A stretch of 64,000 bases of DNA, taken from contig NZ_JAATOM010000001.1 in the NCBI RefSeq assembly GCF_019207085.1, forward strand, positions 62,001-126,000, read 5' to 3'. A program made the position numbers and the translations under genes. This document shows, in pieces, positions 8,501 through 15,915 of the stretch. This stretch comes from Variovorax sp. dw_308 (GTDB lineage: Bacteria; Pseudomonadota; Gammaproteobacteria; Burkholderiales; Burkholderiaceae_C). The notes under the pieces were generated by a model that ran no database searches, was not told the origin of the DNA, and saw only the letters and a program-made list of their open reading frames with translations. Every line of letters starts with the position of its first letter. Position 1 is the stretch's first letter.

Positions 8501-11149
8501 GGTCAAGGTGGTCAGGCGTCCGGCAGTGCCCGGCACCAGCGTCTTGCCCACGCTGTCGTCGGCCATCAATGCCTCGTAGCTCCTGCCGGACATCGGCGCA
8601 GACGAGACCATCACCTGGAAGTTGCCCAGTTGGTCGGCACAGCAATCGGTGCGGTTCCACAGTCGCAACGCGTGGATGCGGAAGTCGGCGCCGAGGTCCA
8701 CTTCCCACCACGGGTTTGCGCTGCTCTCGGTCAGGGTGGTCGAGCTGAAGGCCCAGTTGCCGTCGTTTACCCCGTCGACGGCGCGCGCGGCGGCGCCGCC
8801 TGCCTGTTCGGACGACGCGCTGGCCGGCCTGCCCAGTGCGACGTTGTTGAAGTACACCGTCTTGCGCCCGAGGTTGGGTCCGTAGTCGCGGAGATCCCCT
8901 TGCGAGACGGGCGGGCCCCAGTTCACCCCGTCGGCGCTGACATGGACCTCGTAGCGCGCCATCGTCGAGTTGTCGCTGTTCTGGCGCGGCCGGTAGGCGA
9001 ATCCGCCGACGCGCTGCATCGTGCCCATGTCGATCACGAAGGAATGCGGCTGCACCGCCAGCGGATCCGACCACTGAGAGAGCCAGTAGGAGTCGGGGCT
9101 CCCGTCGATCGCGAATGCCGCGGGCGCGTATTCGCCGCGCGTCTCTGCACTGCTTGCGGTGGCCGTCCAGAGGTCCCGGGGCAGGATGGCGCCTTCCTCG
9201 TTCAACAGGTCGAGGTCGGCGATCGAAGCCAGAGGACTGTCGTTGAACGAGCTGTTGGACACCAGCTTGACGTAGCGCGAAGCCGGATTCGAATCGTTGA
9301 CGACCCATTGGAACTGCCAGCTCACCGCGCTGCCGGAGGCGGCTGCCGTTACCTTGACCACGTAGGTGCCGATGCGGCTCGGACTGCCGCTGATGACGCC
9401 CGTGGCCGCGTCGATGCGCAGGCCGTCAGGCAGGCCGTCGGCGCTGTAGCTGACCGGCGCGCCGCCCGGATTGGTGGCGCGAACCGGCAGGTTCAGCGTC
9501 GAGCCGACCGCGCTCAATTGATCGTTGGGCGCGGCCATTTGCGGTGCGCCGGTGCCGTCGATGGTGACCATCTTCGCGACCGAAGGCGTCCCGTTCGCGT
9601 TCATCGCAAACAGCATGTAGACGCCGGGAAGCGCCCAGCCGGGATTGCTCGGCACGTCGATCTTGTAATTATTGTCGCCGAGGCTGGTGAAGGCCAGCGA
9701 CAGCCGGCGCTGGTCGTTGTTGACCGTGTGGGTGGTCGAGGACATGCGCACCAGCGAGAACGCCGCGACCGGGCTGTCGGTGCTCACGGTCACCGTGCTG
9801 CCGTACACCGCGCGTGCGGGTGCGCTCAGCAGCACCGGGCGGGTGGCGGTGCTGCCGTCCGCATTGAACAGGTAGGGCGGGGAGAGGATCTGGAGGTCGG
9901 CGTGGTTGGCCGCGCAGCCTTCGCCGCACACGCCGCCGCCGGCGGACATCACGCGGCCGTCCTGCAGCAGCACCGCGACGCTGTGATAGTTGCGCGGCAC
10001 CGACATCGCGGGCATGGGCGTGAAGGTCTCGGTGATCGGATCGAACAGTTCCGGCACCATCACCGCATTGCTGTCGCTGAAGCCGAGCGCGATGGTCTGG
10101 CCGCCGATCACGACCACTTGCCCGTTCGGCAGCACCACCGCGTTGTGGTAGGCGCGCGGGTAGGCCATCGGATTGATCTTGCGCACCGACACGCCGGCGT
10201 TGAGGTCGATCACGTAACTCTGGTTGCTGGACTTGTCCGTCGTGGCCATGTCGACGCCGCCGGCCTTCAGGATCCTGCCGGTGTCGTACATGACCGCGCT
10301 GCCGGTGATGCTGAACGCATCGTCGGCGCGCGGGCCGACGGCTTCGACGGAGCCCTCGCCACGCGTGTCGAGCCAGTGCATCTGCCGGCCCGGACCGGCA
10401 TGAAACACCTTGCCGTTGCCGGCCGGGTGCAGCCAGAAGTGGCTGTCGGACACCCAGTATTCCGCGCCGCCGGGCGAGAGCATGGAATCGATCTTCAGCC
10501 CCGGAACCTTGCGCCATCCGGTGGCCGCGTTCCACACCTCGCCATCCTTGCCGCCGGCGTTGCCGAGGTCCCAGGAGCCGCCAATGGTCAGCACCGAGCC
10601 GTCCGACAGGATCGTGTTGGCGTTGTAGGCGCGGCTGATCTTCAGTGCCGGGCCGGTGGTCCACTGGGCGGTGCCGGGGTTGTAGATGCTGGTGTTCGAT
10701 TCACCGCTGCCGCCGGCCACGAGCAGGCTGCCGTCGGCCAGGGTGGTCGTGCCCGAGCAGAACATGTTGTGCCCGGTCTCGCTGACCAGGCGGTCGGTCG
10801 CGGTCATGGCGACCGGATCGAACAGGGTCGAATAGGTGCGGCTGCTGTCGCTCGACACGGCGAAGCGGCTTTCACCGGCCCACAGCAAGACCTTGCCGTC
10901 GGGCAGGGCGGAGGCCGAGGCTGGCACCAGGGAGAGGTCGGTCACGGCGGACCACTGGGCCTGCGCAGGGGCGGCGATCTTGCGGCGGAGTTCGCGCTGC
11001 TTCTCGAAGGTCGCGGCAAAATCCGCGGAAGCCGGCTGCCCGGTGATTCCGCCGAACTGGCCGCCCTCCCGGTCCGACGAGCCCCCGCAGGAGCCCAACA
11101 ACAATGCCGCGGCCACGCCGGCGCCCAAGCCTACCCATCGCAAATTCAC
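5516..11149 (-). CDS. Giant multidomain copper radical oxidase fused to a beta-propeller, di-heme cytochrome and PA14 domain (lipoprotein)
   Basis: This encodes 1877 residues. The N-terminus LLLGSC is a lipobox (Cys21), so the protein is membrane-anchored and exported. Residues about 75-535 form a galactose-oxidase/GlxA-type fold with all key residues seen: Cys131 (HNMFCSG) and Tyr175 (SRAYNAN) for the Cys-Tyr cofactor, Trp193 (GGSWD), axial Tyr388-His389 (RNYHSV) and His474 (THTVN). Then come a putative Ig domain (about 536-617), two discoidin/F5-8C domains (about 622-910), another Ig-like and a PKD domain (about 917-1090), a proline-glycine linker, and a YVTN-type beta-propeller (about 1125-1455). 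A di-heme peroxidase-like module follows with CASCH at 1505-1509, CATCH at 1635-1639 and TAPYLHDG, and then a PA14 domain (about 1738-1877). Discoidin and PA14 domains often bind glycans. The frame is intact throughout. The substrate is unknown; a primary alcohol or polysaccharide is a guess. Confidence 0.9.
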   Translation of the reverse strand: MNLRWVGLGAGVAAALLLGSCGGSSDREGGQFGGITGQPASADFAATFEKQRELRRKIAAPAQAQWSAVTDLSLVPASASALPDGKVLLWAGESRFAVSSDSSRTYSTLFDPVAMTATDRLVSETGHNMFCSGTTTLADGSLLVAGGSGESNTSIYNPGTAQWTTGPALKISRAYNANTILSDGSVLTIGGSWDLGNAGGKDGEVWNAATGWRKVPGLKIDSMLSPGGAEYWVSDSHFWLHPAGNGKVFHAGPGRQMHWLDTRGEGSVEAVGPRADDAFSITGSAVMYDTGRILKAGGVDMATTDKSSNQSYVIDLNAGVSVRKINPMAYPRAYHNAVVLPNGQVVVIGGQTIALGFSDSNAVMVPELFDPITETFTPMPAMSVPRNYHSVAVLLQDGRVMSAGGGVCGEGCAANHADLQILSPPYLFNADGSTATRPVLLSAPARAVYGSTVTVSTDSPVAAFSLVRMSSTTHTVNNDQRRLSLAFTSLGDNNYKIDVPSNPGWALPGVYMLFAMNANGTPSVAKMVTIDGTGAPQMAAPNDQLSAVGSTLNLPVRATNPGGAPVSYSADGLPDGLRIDAATGVISGSPSRIGTYVVKVTAAASGSAVSWQFQWVVNDSNPASRYVKLVSNSSFNDSPLASIADLDLLNEEGAILPRDLWTATASSAETRGEYAPAAFAIDGSPDSYWLSQWSDPLAVQPHSFVIDMGTMQRVGGFAYRPRQNSDNSTMARYEVHVSADGVNWGPPVSQGDLRDYGPNLGRKTVYFNNVALGRPASASSEQAGGAAARAVDGVNDGNWAFSSTTLTESSANPWWEVDLGADFRIHALRLWNRTDCCADQLGNFQVMVSSAPMSGRSYEALMADDSVGKTLVPGTAGRLTTLTPGATGRYVRVQLAGTGALSLAEVEVFGVPAANRPPSLGAVAPPATHQGEQAAFALAASDPDGDPLAFEVSGLPAGVNYDAASGMIAGYPSQSGNFSVTATVSDGRGGTASSRFDWRILNPLPVIEPIAAPAVGAGRSASYTASAGADGSLQYSWVFGDGSPSTGWIADGGANTTHAFAAPGVYNVTVSARSADGTVVTRSFMQAVIGREGPPAGAPGGPPAGTGATSAIASSILAVEPRAGASERVWVLNQDADTVSVFDSSDGYLVAEIAVGVQPRSVSLGKGIAVVANKGAASLSVLGTGTLKAVRTVDLPRGSQPYGVLVAPDGSTYVALEATGRLLKFDNAWTQTADVAAPGVRHLALSADGKRLLATRFITAPQPGEGTASVRGDVDGMKTGGEVTEFDPATLAVVRRFVLQHSDKADGSVQARGVPNYLGAPAIAPDGQSAWIPSKQDNIRRGGLRDGQPLSFESTVRAISSRLDLATNTEDYPGRVDHDNSGVASAAVYHPNGAYIFVALESSREVAVLDAAGKRELMRLAVGRAPQGVAVSTDGMRLYVSNFMDRTVGAYDLGRLLQYGEPTIGLIGAVPGTTTERLAPEVLRGKQFFYDARDPRLARDAYLSCASCHNDASHDGRTWDFTSLGEGLRNTISLRGRAGGQGRLHWSGNFDEPQDFEGQIRNLARGTGLMTDAAFNAGTRSQPLGDPKEGQSADLDALAAYLRSLNAFSASPLRSADGSLTAQAVNGKTVFAAQCATCHGGPAFTDSATNRLHNVGTLKPGSGKRLGAPLNGLDTPTLRDVWATAPYLHDGTAATVEDAVRAHANLSLSDADLLAVSAFVKQIGNEETRAPHVPGSGTGLLGSYFNNITLSGQPALVRVEPVDFDWGLGSPGAPIGVDFFSARWTGMIEAPATGSYQFRTLLDDGVRLWIDDKLMIDHWTYHPDYDTTAPLNLVAGRLYRIRVEYFEWTHGASMRLEWKPPGAGAFSTTPAERLYPG

Positions 11150-11256
11150 GCTTTCTCCCTGAGTCTTTTAGTTAGCACCAAACCGGCGGGCCTGTTCAAT
11201 CAAAGGCCGCGATTCGTGACTAATTTCACATGCTATCGAATCAATGCGCGGACAAC

Positions 11257-11277
11257 CAATACGTTTCGCACGTATTG
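11257..11277. promoter_or_regulatory. Perfect palindrome in the divergent intergenic region
   Basis: CAATACGT, five bases (TTCGC), then ACGTATTG form a perfect 8-bp inverted repeat midway between the giant oxidase gene (minus) and the SDR gene (plus). The surrounding 250 bp is richer in AT than the genes. It is a candidate operator for one or both genes; no regulator is identified. Confidence 0.45.
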
Positions 11278-11398
11278 CGGTGTTCATCGATTGAGTGTCG
11301 ACACAGAACCACGTTAGGACGATCATCACCGCTCTTTTGCGTGTCCAAGGCTTCGGCGCGCGGAACTATTCCCTTCAACGAGCAAGAGGATTTCAACA

Positions 11399-12202
11399 AT
11401 GGATTTCGGGATTGCGGGCAAGACGGCCCTGGTGTGTGGCGCGAGCAAGGGCCTGGGCCTGGGATGCGCGCAAGCGCTGGTGCGCGAGGGCGTGAACGTG
11501 GTGATCGTGGCGCGCGGCGCCGACGCGTTGCAGGCGGCAGCGGCGCAGCTGTCCGCGCTGCGAGCCGCCGGGACGGGCGCCGCCGCGCCCTTCGTCAAGC
11601 ATGTGGCGGCCGACATCACCACGGTCGAAGGACGCGCCGCAGCCTTCGCCGCGCATGCCGACTACGACATCGTCGTCACGAACGCGGGCGGACCGCCGCC
11701 GGGTGACTTCCGCGATTGGGACCGCGACGCGTGGATCAAGGCCGTGGACGCCAACATGCTCACGCCGATCGAACTCATCAAGGCCACGGTCGACGGCATG
11801 GCCGCGCGCGGCTATGGGCGCATCGTCAACATCACTTCCAGTTCGGTGAAGTCGCCGATCGACATCCTCGGCCTGTCGAACGGCGCGCGCAGCGGGCTCA
11901 CAGGCTTCGTCGCCGGCGTGGCGCGCACCTCCATCGCCGCCAAGGGCGTGACCATCAACAACCTGCTACCGGGCGCCTTCGACACCGACCGCCTGAAGGG
12001 CACGATGCAAGGCACCGCGAAGAAGACCGGCCAGGACATCGACACCATCCGCGCCGCCCGGGCCCGGACCATTCCGGCAGGCCGATTCGGTAACGCAGAG
12101 GAGTTTGGGGCGACCTGCGCCTTCCTGTGCAGCATGCAGGCCGGATACATCACCGGCCAGAACGTGCTGACGGATGGCGGGGCGTATCCCGGGACGTACT
12201 GA
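11399..12202 (+). CDS. SDR-family oxidoreductase lacking the canonical Tyr-x-x-x-Lys pair
   Basis: This is a 267-residue Rossmann-fold protein of the classical short-chain dehydrogenase/reductase family. The cofactor loop GASKGLG (G14, G18, G20), the VTNAGG motif and the C-terminal TDGGAYPGTY are all present. The catalytic serine region NITSSSVKSP is present, but where Tyr-x-x-x-Lys is expected the sequence reads Ser160-N-G-A-Arg164. A subgroup of FabG-like proteins shares this variant, so the protein is probably functional but may not use the standard proton relay, or may not be a reductase. It has a good AAGAGG ribosome-binding site upstream and diverges from the giant oxidase gene. The substrate is unknown. 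Confidence 0.85.
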   Translation: MDFGIAGKTALVCGASKGLGLGCAQALVREGVNVVIVARGADALQAAAAQLSALRAAGTGAAAPFVKHVAADITTVEGRAAAFAAHADYDIVVTNAGGPPPGDFRDWDRDAWIKAVDANMLTPIELIKATVDGMAARGYGRIVNITSSSVKSPIDILGLSNGARSGLTGFVAGVARTSIAAKGVTINNLLPGAFDTDRLKGTMQGTAKKTGQDIDTIRAARARTIPAGRFGNAEEFGATCAFLCSMQAGYITGQNVLTDGGAYPGTY

Positions 12203-12227
12203 ACGCCTGCGACTGCGCTCCATGTCT

Positions 12228-12318
12228 TGCTCCTTCTCCCCTCGGGGAGAAGGCTGGGATGAGGGCGCGGCGGCGTCACCATTCAAGCGCCGCATGCCCT
12301 CACGCCAACCCTCTCCGA
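12228..12318. repeat. REP-like dispersed repeat with inverted ends
   Basis: CTTCTCCCCTCGGGGAGAAG forms a hairpin followed by GCTGGGATGAGGGCG. The far side carries GCCCTCACGCCAACCCTCTCC, its inverted counterpart. This arrangement is the familiar form of dispersed palindromic elements in proteobacteria. It adjoins the truncated AraC remnant, and an insertion or deletion here may explain that truncation. Confidence 0.55.
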
Positions 12319-12323
12319 CGATC

Positions 12324-12431
12324 TGCTGCGATGTCGGATTCAACAACGTCGCCAACTTCAATCGCCGATTCCTCGACGTGAAGGGCATGACGCCTTCCGC
12401 GTTTCGCAAGAAGTTCGGCGGCGATCGCTGA
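12324..12431 (+). pseudogene. AraC-family regulator, C-terminal remnant
   Basis: The last residues of this frame, CDVGFNNVANFNRRFLDVKG then MTPSAFRKKFGGDR, are the second helix-turn-helix of an AraC/XylS-type regulator. Nothing matching the remaining roughly 250 residues lies upstream; instead the frame enters a REP-like repeat and then the SDR gene. It is therefore a decayed gene end rather than a working regulator. Confidence 0.7.
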
Positions 12432-12458
12432 CGCGCCTGCAGGCGAGGCGAACGAGAC

Positions 12459-12996
12459 TCAGGACCATGCGAGCACGTGGTCGGCGCTCGACTTCGTGGC
12501 GACGATGAGCCGGGCGTTCGGCGCGTCGGTGCTGGCCACCAAGGCCAGTGCGGCCTCCGCGCTGCGGCCGAATTGCCGATGGCCCCGGACCAGGCGTTGC
12601 TCACGCACCGTGTCCTCGATGTCCACATACCAGGTCTCGTCGAGAAGCCGCGCGGCACCCGCCCAAGGCCCCACGTCATGCAGCAGGTAGTTGCCTTCGG
12701 TGATGACCAGTTGCGTGGAAGGCAGCACTGCGATGGCGCCGCTGTCGGGGGCGCCCTTGCGCCCGGCGCGGCCGAGGCGCTGGAGTTCGACGTTCGCGAG
12801 GTGGAAGCCATCCATCGGCACGACCTGGGCCCGGTCCGTTCCGACCGCCTGGAGCAGTGCCGCCGCCAACGTGGACTTGCCCCGAGCCCGGTGCGCCGAT
12901 CAAGCCCAGCAATTTGCGCTGGCCGCTGGCCAGCAGGGCGTCCAGGCGCAGCAGGGCATCCGCGGGAACGGAGGGCAGGGTCGGCAGGGTGTTCAT
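12459..12996 (-). pseudogene. P-loop nucleoside/sugar kinase-like protein, frameshifted in the Walker A motif
   Basis: From an ATG at 12996 the minus strand reads MNTLPTLPSVPADALLRLDA through LLGLIGAPGSG, the start of a P-loop. The expected GKSTLAAALLQAVG continues only in the next frame, which runs to 12459 with VVPMDGFHLANVELQRLG, ITEGNYLLHD and VREQRLVRGHR, all typical of the uridine-kinase-like family (YggC/FrcK-type). The break lies at a run of four C at 12880-12883 (GGGG on the coding strand); three would restore one continuous 178-residue protein. Either the gene is newly broken or this is a single-base sequencing error. The kinase family is clear; its substrate is not. Confidence 0.75.
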
Positions 12997-13225
12997 CGAC
13001 GCAGCGTACAGGCTGCGCCGCGGCAGGCTTCGCCGAAATCGCCGTCGTTCTTCGCTTTTTGTGCGCGCGCCGTGAAGCTCTTGTACGGACGGAGCGCGTG
13101 GCCGTGCGCCGCCGTGGCGGAAGCAAGGACTTTCCCGCAGGCCTGTCTCGCTGCTGCGACATTGGTTTTCATTTCGTGGCACGATCCATCCCCCGTTCAC
13201 CTGACCACTGCGAGGACTCCCGCAC

Positions 13226-14212
13226 ATGCAGAGCAAAGCCGTCCGTATCGACCGCCATGGCGGCCCGGAAGAACTGAAGATCGTCGAGGTCGATGTGGGC
13301 GATCCGGGCCCAGGCCAGATCCGCATTCGCCACAAGGCGGTGGGCCTGAACTTCATCGATACCTACCAACGCAGCGGGCTCTATCCGTTCCAGATGCCGC
13401 TGCTGCTGGGCATGGAGGCTTCCGGCGTGGTCGAGGCGGTGGGCGAGGGCGTCACGCACCTCAAGGCCGGCGACCGCGCCGCCTACGCGAGCCAGCCCCC
13501 GGGCGCGTATTGCGAGCTACGCGTGATGCCGGCCAAGAGCGTCTGCAAGTTGCCCGACAGCATCTCCTTCGAGACTGGCGCGGCCATGATGCTGAAGGGC
13601 CTGACCGCGCAATACCTGCTGAAGAAGACCTTGCCCGCGGAAGGATTGCAGGCCGGAGACCACATCCTCTTCCACGCGGCCGCAGGCGGCGTGGGCCTGA
13701 TTGCCTGCCAGTGGGCGAGGGCGCTCGGGCTGAAACTCATCGGCACCGCCGGCACCGACGCCAAGTGCAAGCTGGCGCTGGACCATGGCGCCGCCCATGC
13801 GATCAACTACAGCACCGGCAACTTTGCCGAGCAGGTCAGGGAGATCACCGGCGGCAAGGGCGTGAAGGTGGTCTATGACTCGGTCGGCAAGGACACTTTC
13901 GAGGGCTCGATCGACTGCCTGCGACCGTTCGGCCTGCTGGCTGTGTTCGGCAACGGGTCCGGGCCGGTGCCGCCGGTCAGCCTGGGCCTGCTGGCGTCCA
14001 AGGGATCGCTTTATGTAACGCGGCCGACGCTTTTCACCCACATTGCCACGCGCGAGACCACGCAAGCCATGGCGGACGACCTGTTCGCCGTGGTCGAGAG
14101 CGGAGCCGTGAAGATTCCGGTCGAGCAACGCTACCCGCTGGCGGATGTGCAGCAGGCGCATCGCGACCTCGAAGCGCGCAAGACCACCGGTTGCACCGTA
14201 CTGACACTTTGA
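13226..14212 (+). CDS. qor: NADPH:quinone oxidoreductase (zeta-crystallin type)
   Basis: The 328-residue product belongs to the zinc-free medium-chain dehydrogenase family and resembles E. coli Qor in length and layout. Visible features are the N-terminal GroES-like domain (HKAVGLNFIDTYQRSGLYP), the nucleotide-binding motif HAAAGGVGLIACQWA near residue 150, and the C-terminal PLADVQQAHRDLEARKTTGC block. It catalyses NADPH-dependent reduction of quinones, usually one electron at a time, in the cytosol. It is preceded by about 230 bp with no gene other than the start of the divergent kinase pseudogene. It appears to be transcribed alone. Confidence 0.9.
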   Translation: MQSKAVRIDRHGGPEELKIVEVDVGDPGPGQIRIRHKAVGLNFIDTYQRSGLYPFQMPLLLGMEASGVVEAVGEGVTHLKAGDRAAYASQPPGAYCELRVMPAKSVCKLPDSISFETGAAMMLKGLTAQYLLKKTLPAEGLQAGDHILFHAAAGGVGLIACQWARALGLKLIGTAGTDAKCKLALDHGAAHAINYSTGNFAEQVREITGGKGVKVVYDSVGKDTFEGSIDCLRPFGLLAVFGNGSGPVPPVSLGLLASKGSLYVTRPTLFTHIATRETTQAMADDLFAVVESGAVKIPVEQRYPLADVQQAHRDLEARKTTGCTVLTL

Positions 14213-14316
14213 CAGCGTAGTCTCGAGCACGGGGAGTTCTCCTACTTTCGGTAGCGCGCAGGGACGGCGTATCGCTGTGCGACCGAGTCATAGCCTCCCG
14301 CCCGATAAGGAGACCC

Positions 14317-14709
14317 ATGGCTGCAGTCAGAGCATTCATCGTCGAGGACAACGCGACGATTCGTCATCACCTCGTCGAGACGCTGCGCGTGGTGGCGCAT
14401 GTCGACCCCGTCGGCACGGCCGATTCGGAGGAGGACGGCGCGCGCTGGCTCCTAGCGCACGCTGACGAGTGGGACCTGGCCATCGTGGACCTGTTCCTGA
14501 AACAAGGCACCGGCCTGCGCATTCTCGAGGCCTGCCGCGACCGCGATCCTGCGCAAAAGATCGTCGTGCTGAGCAACCACACGTCGACCGACATGCGCCG
14601 CAAGTGTGCCCAACTCGGCGCCGACGCCGTGTTCGACAAGGCCAGCGAACTCGACGACCTCATCGACTTCTGCCTGCGCCGCCGCGAGGAGCCGCAAAGC
14701 GCCTATTGA
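14317..14709 (+). CDS. Stand-alone response-regulator receiver domain protein
   Basis: This 130-residue CheY-like protein consists only of a receiver domain. The acidic pair E10-D11, the phospho-acceptor Asp58 (AIVDLFLKQGTG), the switch residue Ser86 (VVLSNH) and Lys108 (FDKASE) are all present, so it should be phosphorylatable. No output domain follows and no histidine kinase is nearby. The start has a good AAGGAGA site. Its stop codon falls within the left end of the repeated module that precedes the next gene. Its partner and output are unknown. Confidence 0.9.
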   Translation: MAAVRAFIVEDNATIRHHLVETLRVVAHVDPVGTADSEEDGARWLLAHADEWDLAIVDLFLKQGTGLRILEACRDRDPAQKIVVLSNHTSTDMRRKCAQLGADAVFDKASELDDLIDFCLRRREEPQSAY

Positions 14710-14721
14710 TGCGGGCGATGA

Positions 14722-14747
14722 ATATATCTATCAGATAAATCCATTTC
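14722..14747. promoter_or_regulatory. Repeated operator-like element, copy 2
   Basis: This is identical over 26 bases to 103-128, with the palindrome TATCT-ATC-AGATA at 14725-14737. It lies 33 bp before the symporter start codon, so it overlaps the promoter or 5' leader. Similarity to copy 1 extends into the response-regulator stop codon on one side and past the symporter start codon on the other. Confidence 0.65.
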
Positions 14748-14780
14748 ACTTTTGAATGGCGCGCGTTTCCAATTGCGCCT

Positions 14781-15818
14781 ATGGCCCGATCACGCTTCCT
14801 CCCCGACAACTTCACGCTCGCCCTGGTGACCACGGTGGTGCTTGCCAGCCTGCTGCCGGCCAGCGGGGCGACGGCCAGCTTCTTCGAAGGACTGACCACC
14901 TTCGCGATCGGCCTGCTGTTCTTCCTGCATGGCGCCAAGCTGTCGCGCGAGGCCATCCTGGCCGGCATCGCGCACTGGCGGCTGCACCTGCTGGTGTTCG
15001 CCTGCACCTTCGCGCTGTTCCCGCTGCTCGGCTTTGCGCTCAAGCCGGTGCTATCCCCGCTGGTCACGCCCGAGATCTACACCGGCGTGCTGTTCCTCTG
15101 CGTCTTGCCAGCCACGGTGCAGTCGGCCATCGCCTTCACGTCGATGGCGCGCGGCAATATCCCGGCGGCTGTGTGCAGCGCTTCGGCGTCCACGCTGCTG
15201 GGCGTGTTCGTCACGCCGATCCTGGTCAACCTGCTCGTCGTTCCGCACGGCGGCGGTGGTGCCGGCGGCGCGCTCGACGCCATCGGCCGCATCCTGCTGC
15301 AACTGATGCTGCCTTTTGCGGTCGGCCATTTCGCGCGTCCATGGATCGGCGGCTTCACCAAGAAGCATGCACACGTGCTCAAGTTCGTCGACCAGGGTTC
15401 GATCCTGCTGGTGGTCTACACCGCGTTCAGCGCGGCCGTGATCGAAGGCCTGTGGAAGCAGGTGCCCCTGAGCGCACTGGCCGGCCTGGTCGTCGTGTGC
15501 GCGGTGCTGCTCGCGGTGGTGCTCGCCAGCACCACCTGGATCGCACGCAAGCTCGGCTTCGACAAGGCCGACGAGATCACCATCGTTTTCTGCGGGTCCA
15601 AGAAGAGCCTGGCCAGCGGCGTCCCCATGGCCAAGGTGCTGTTCGCGTCGCATGCGGTCGGCGCCATCGTGCTGCCGCTGATGCTGTTCCACCAGATCCA
15701 GCTGATGGTGTGCGCGGTGCTGGCGCAGCGCTATGCCCGGCGTGTCGAGCCGGCGGCTGGTTCAGCGGCGCCGCTTGTCAGTCCGGCGGAAGCGGCTGCA
15801 GAGGCCACGGCTGATTAA
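14781..15818 (+). CDS. Bile acid:sodium symporter family (BASS) transporter
   Basis: The product is a 345-residue inner-membrane protein with about ten hydrophobic segments, of the BASS family (YfeH-like branch). Visible family features include the cytoplasmic-half sequence FAIGLLFFLHGAKLSREAI, the crossover LPATVQSAIAFTSMARGN and the second crossover FCGSKKSLASGVPMAKVLF. Bacterial members transport organic anions such as small carboxylates, with sodium or protons; bile acids are unlikely as a natural substrate here. The ATG at 14781 follows the repeated palindromic element closely. That element is shared with a LysR/Bug pair, suggesting a carboxylate-related regulon. Confidence 0.9.
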   Translation: MARSRFLPDNFTLALVTTVVLASLLPASGATASFFEGLTTFAIGLLFFLHGAKLSREAILAGIAHWRLHLLVFACTFALFPLLGFALKPVLSPLVTPEIYTGVLFLCVLPATVQSAIAFTSMARGNIPAAVCSASASTLLGVFVTPILVNLLVVPHGGGGAGGALDAIGRILLQLMLPFAVGHFARPWIGGFTKKHAHVLKFVDQGSILLVVYTAFSAAVIEGLWKQVPLSALAGLVVVCAVLLAVVLASTTWIARKLGFDKADEITIVFCGSKKSLASGVPMAKVLFASHAVGAIVLPLMLFHQIQLMVCAVLAQRYARRVEPAAGSAAPLVSPAEAAAEATAD

Positions 15819-15915
15819 TATAAGGCCCATTGATGGCGTGACATAGGCCCTCGGCCACTCGCGCGAAATCCCGGTGGGTGTCACCGGCGAAGGCATCGCG
15901 AAAATTCCGCACCCT

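Noticed and set aside
7976..11317. Plus-strand open frame of 1113 codons
   Set aside because: It lies opposite the giant oxidase gene and has arginine/alanine-rich, low-information sequence without family motifs; the minus-strand protein has conserved catalytic residues.
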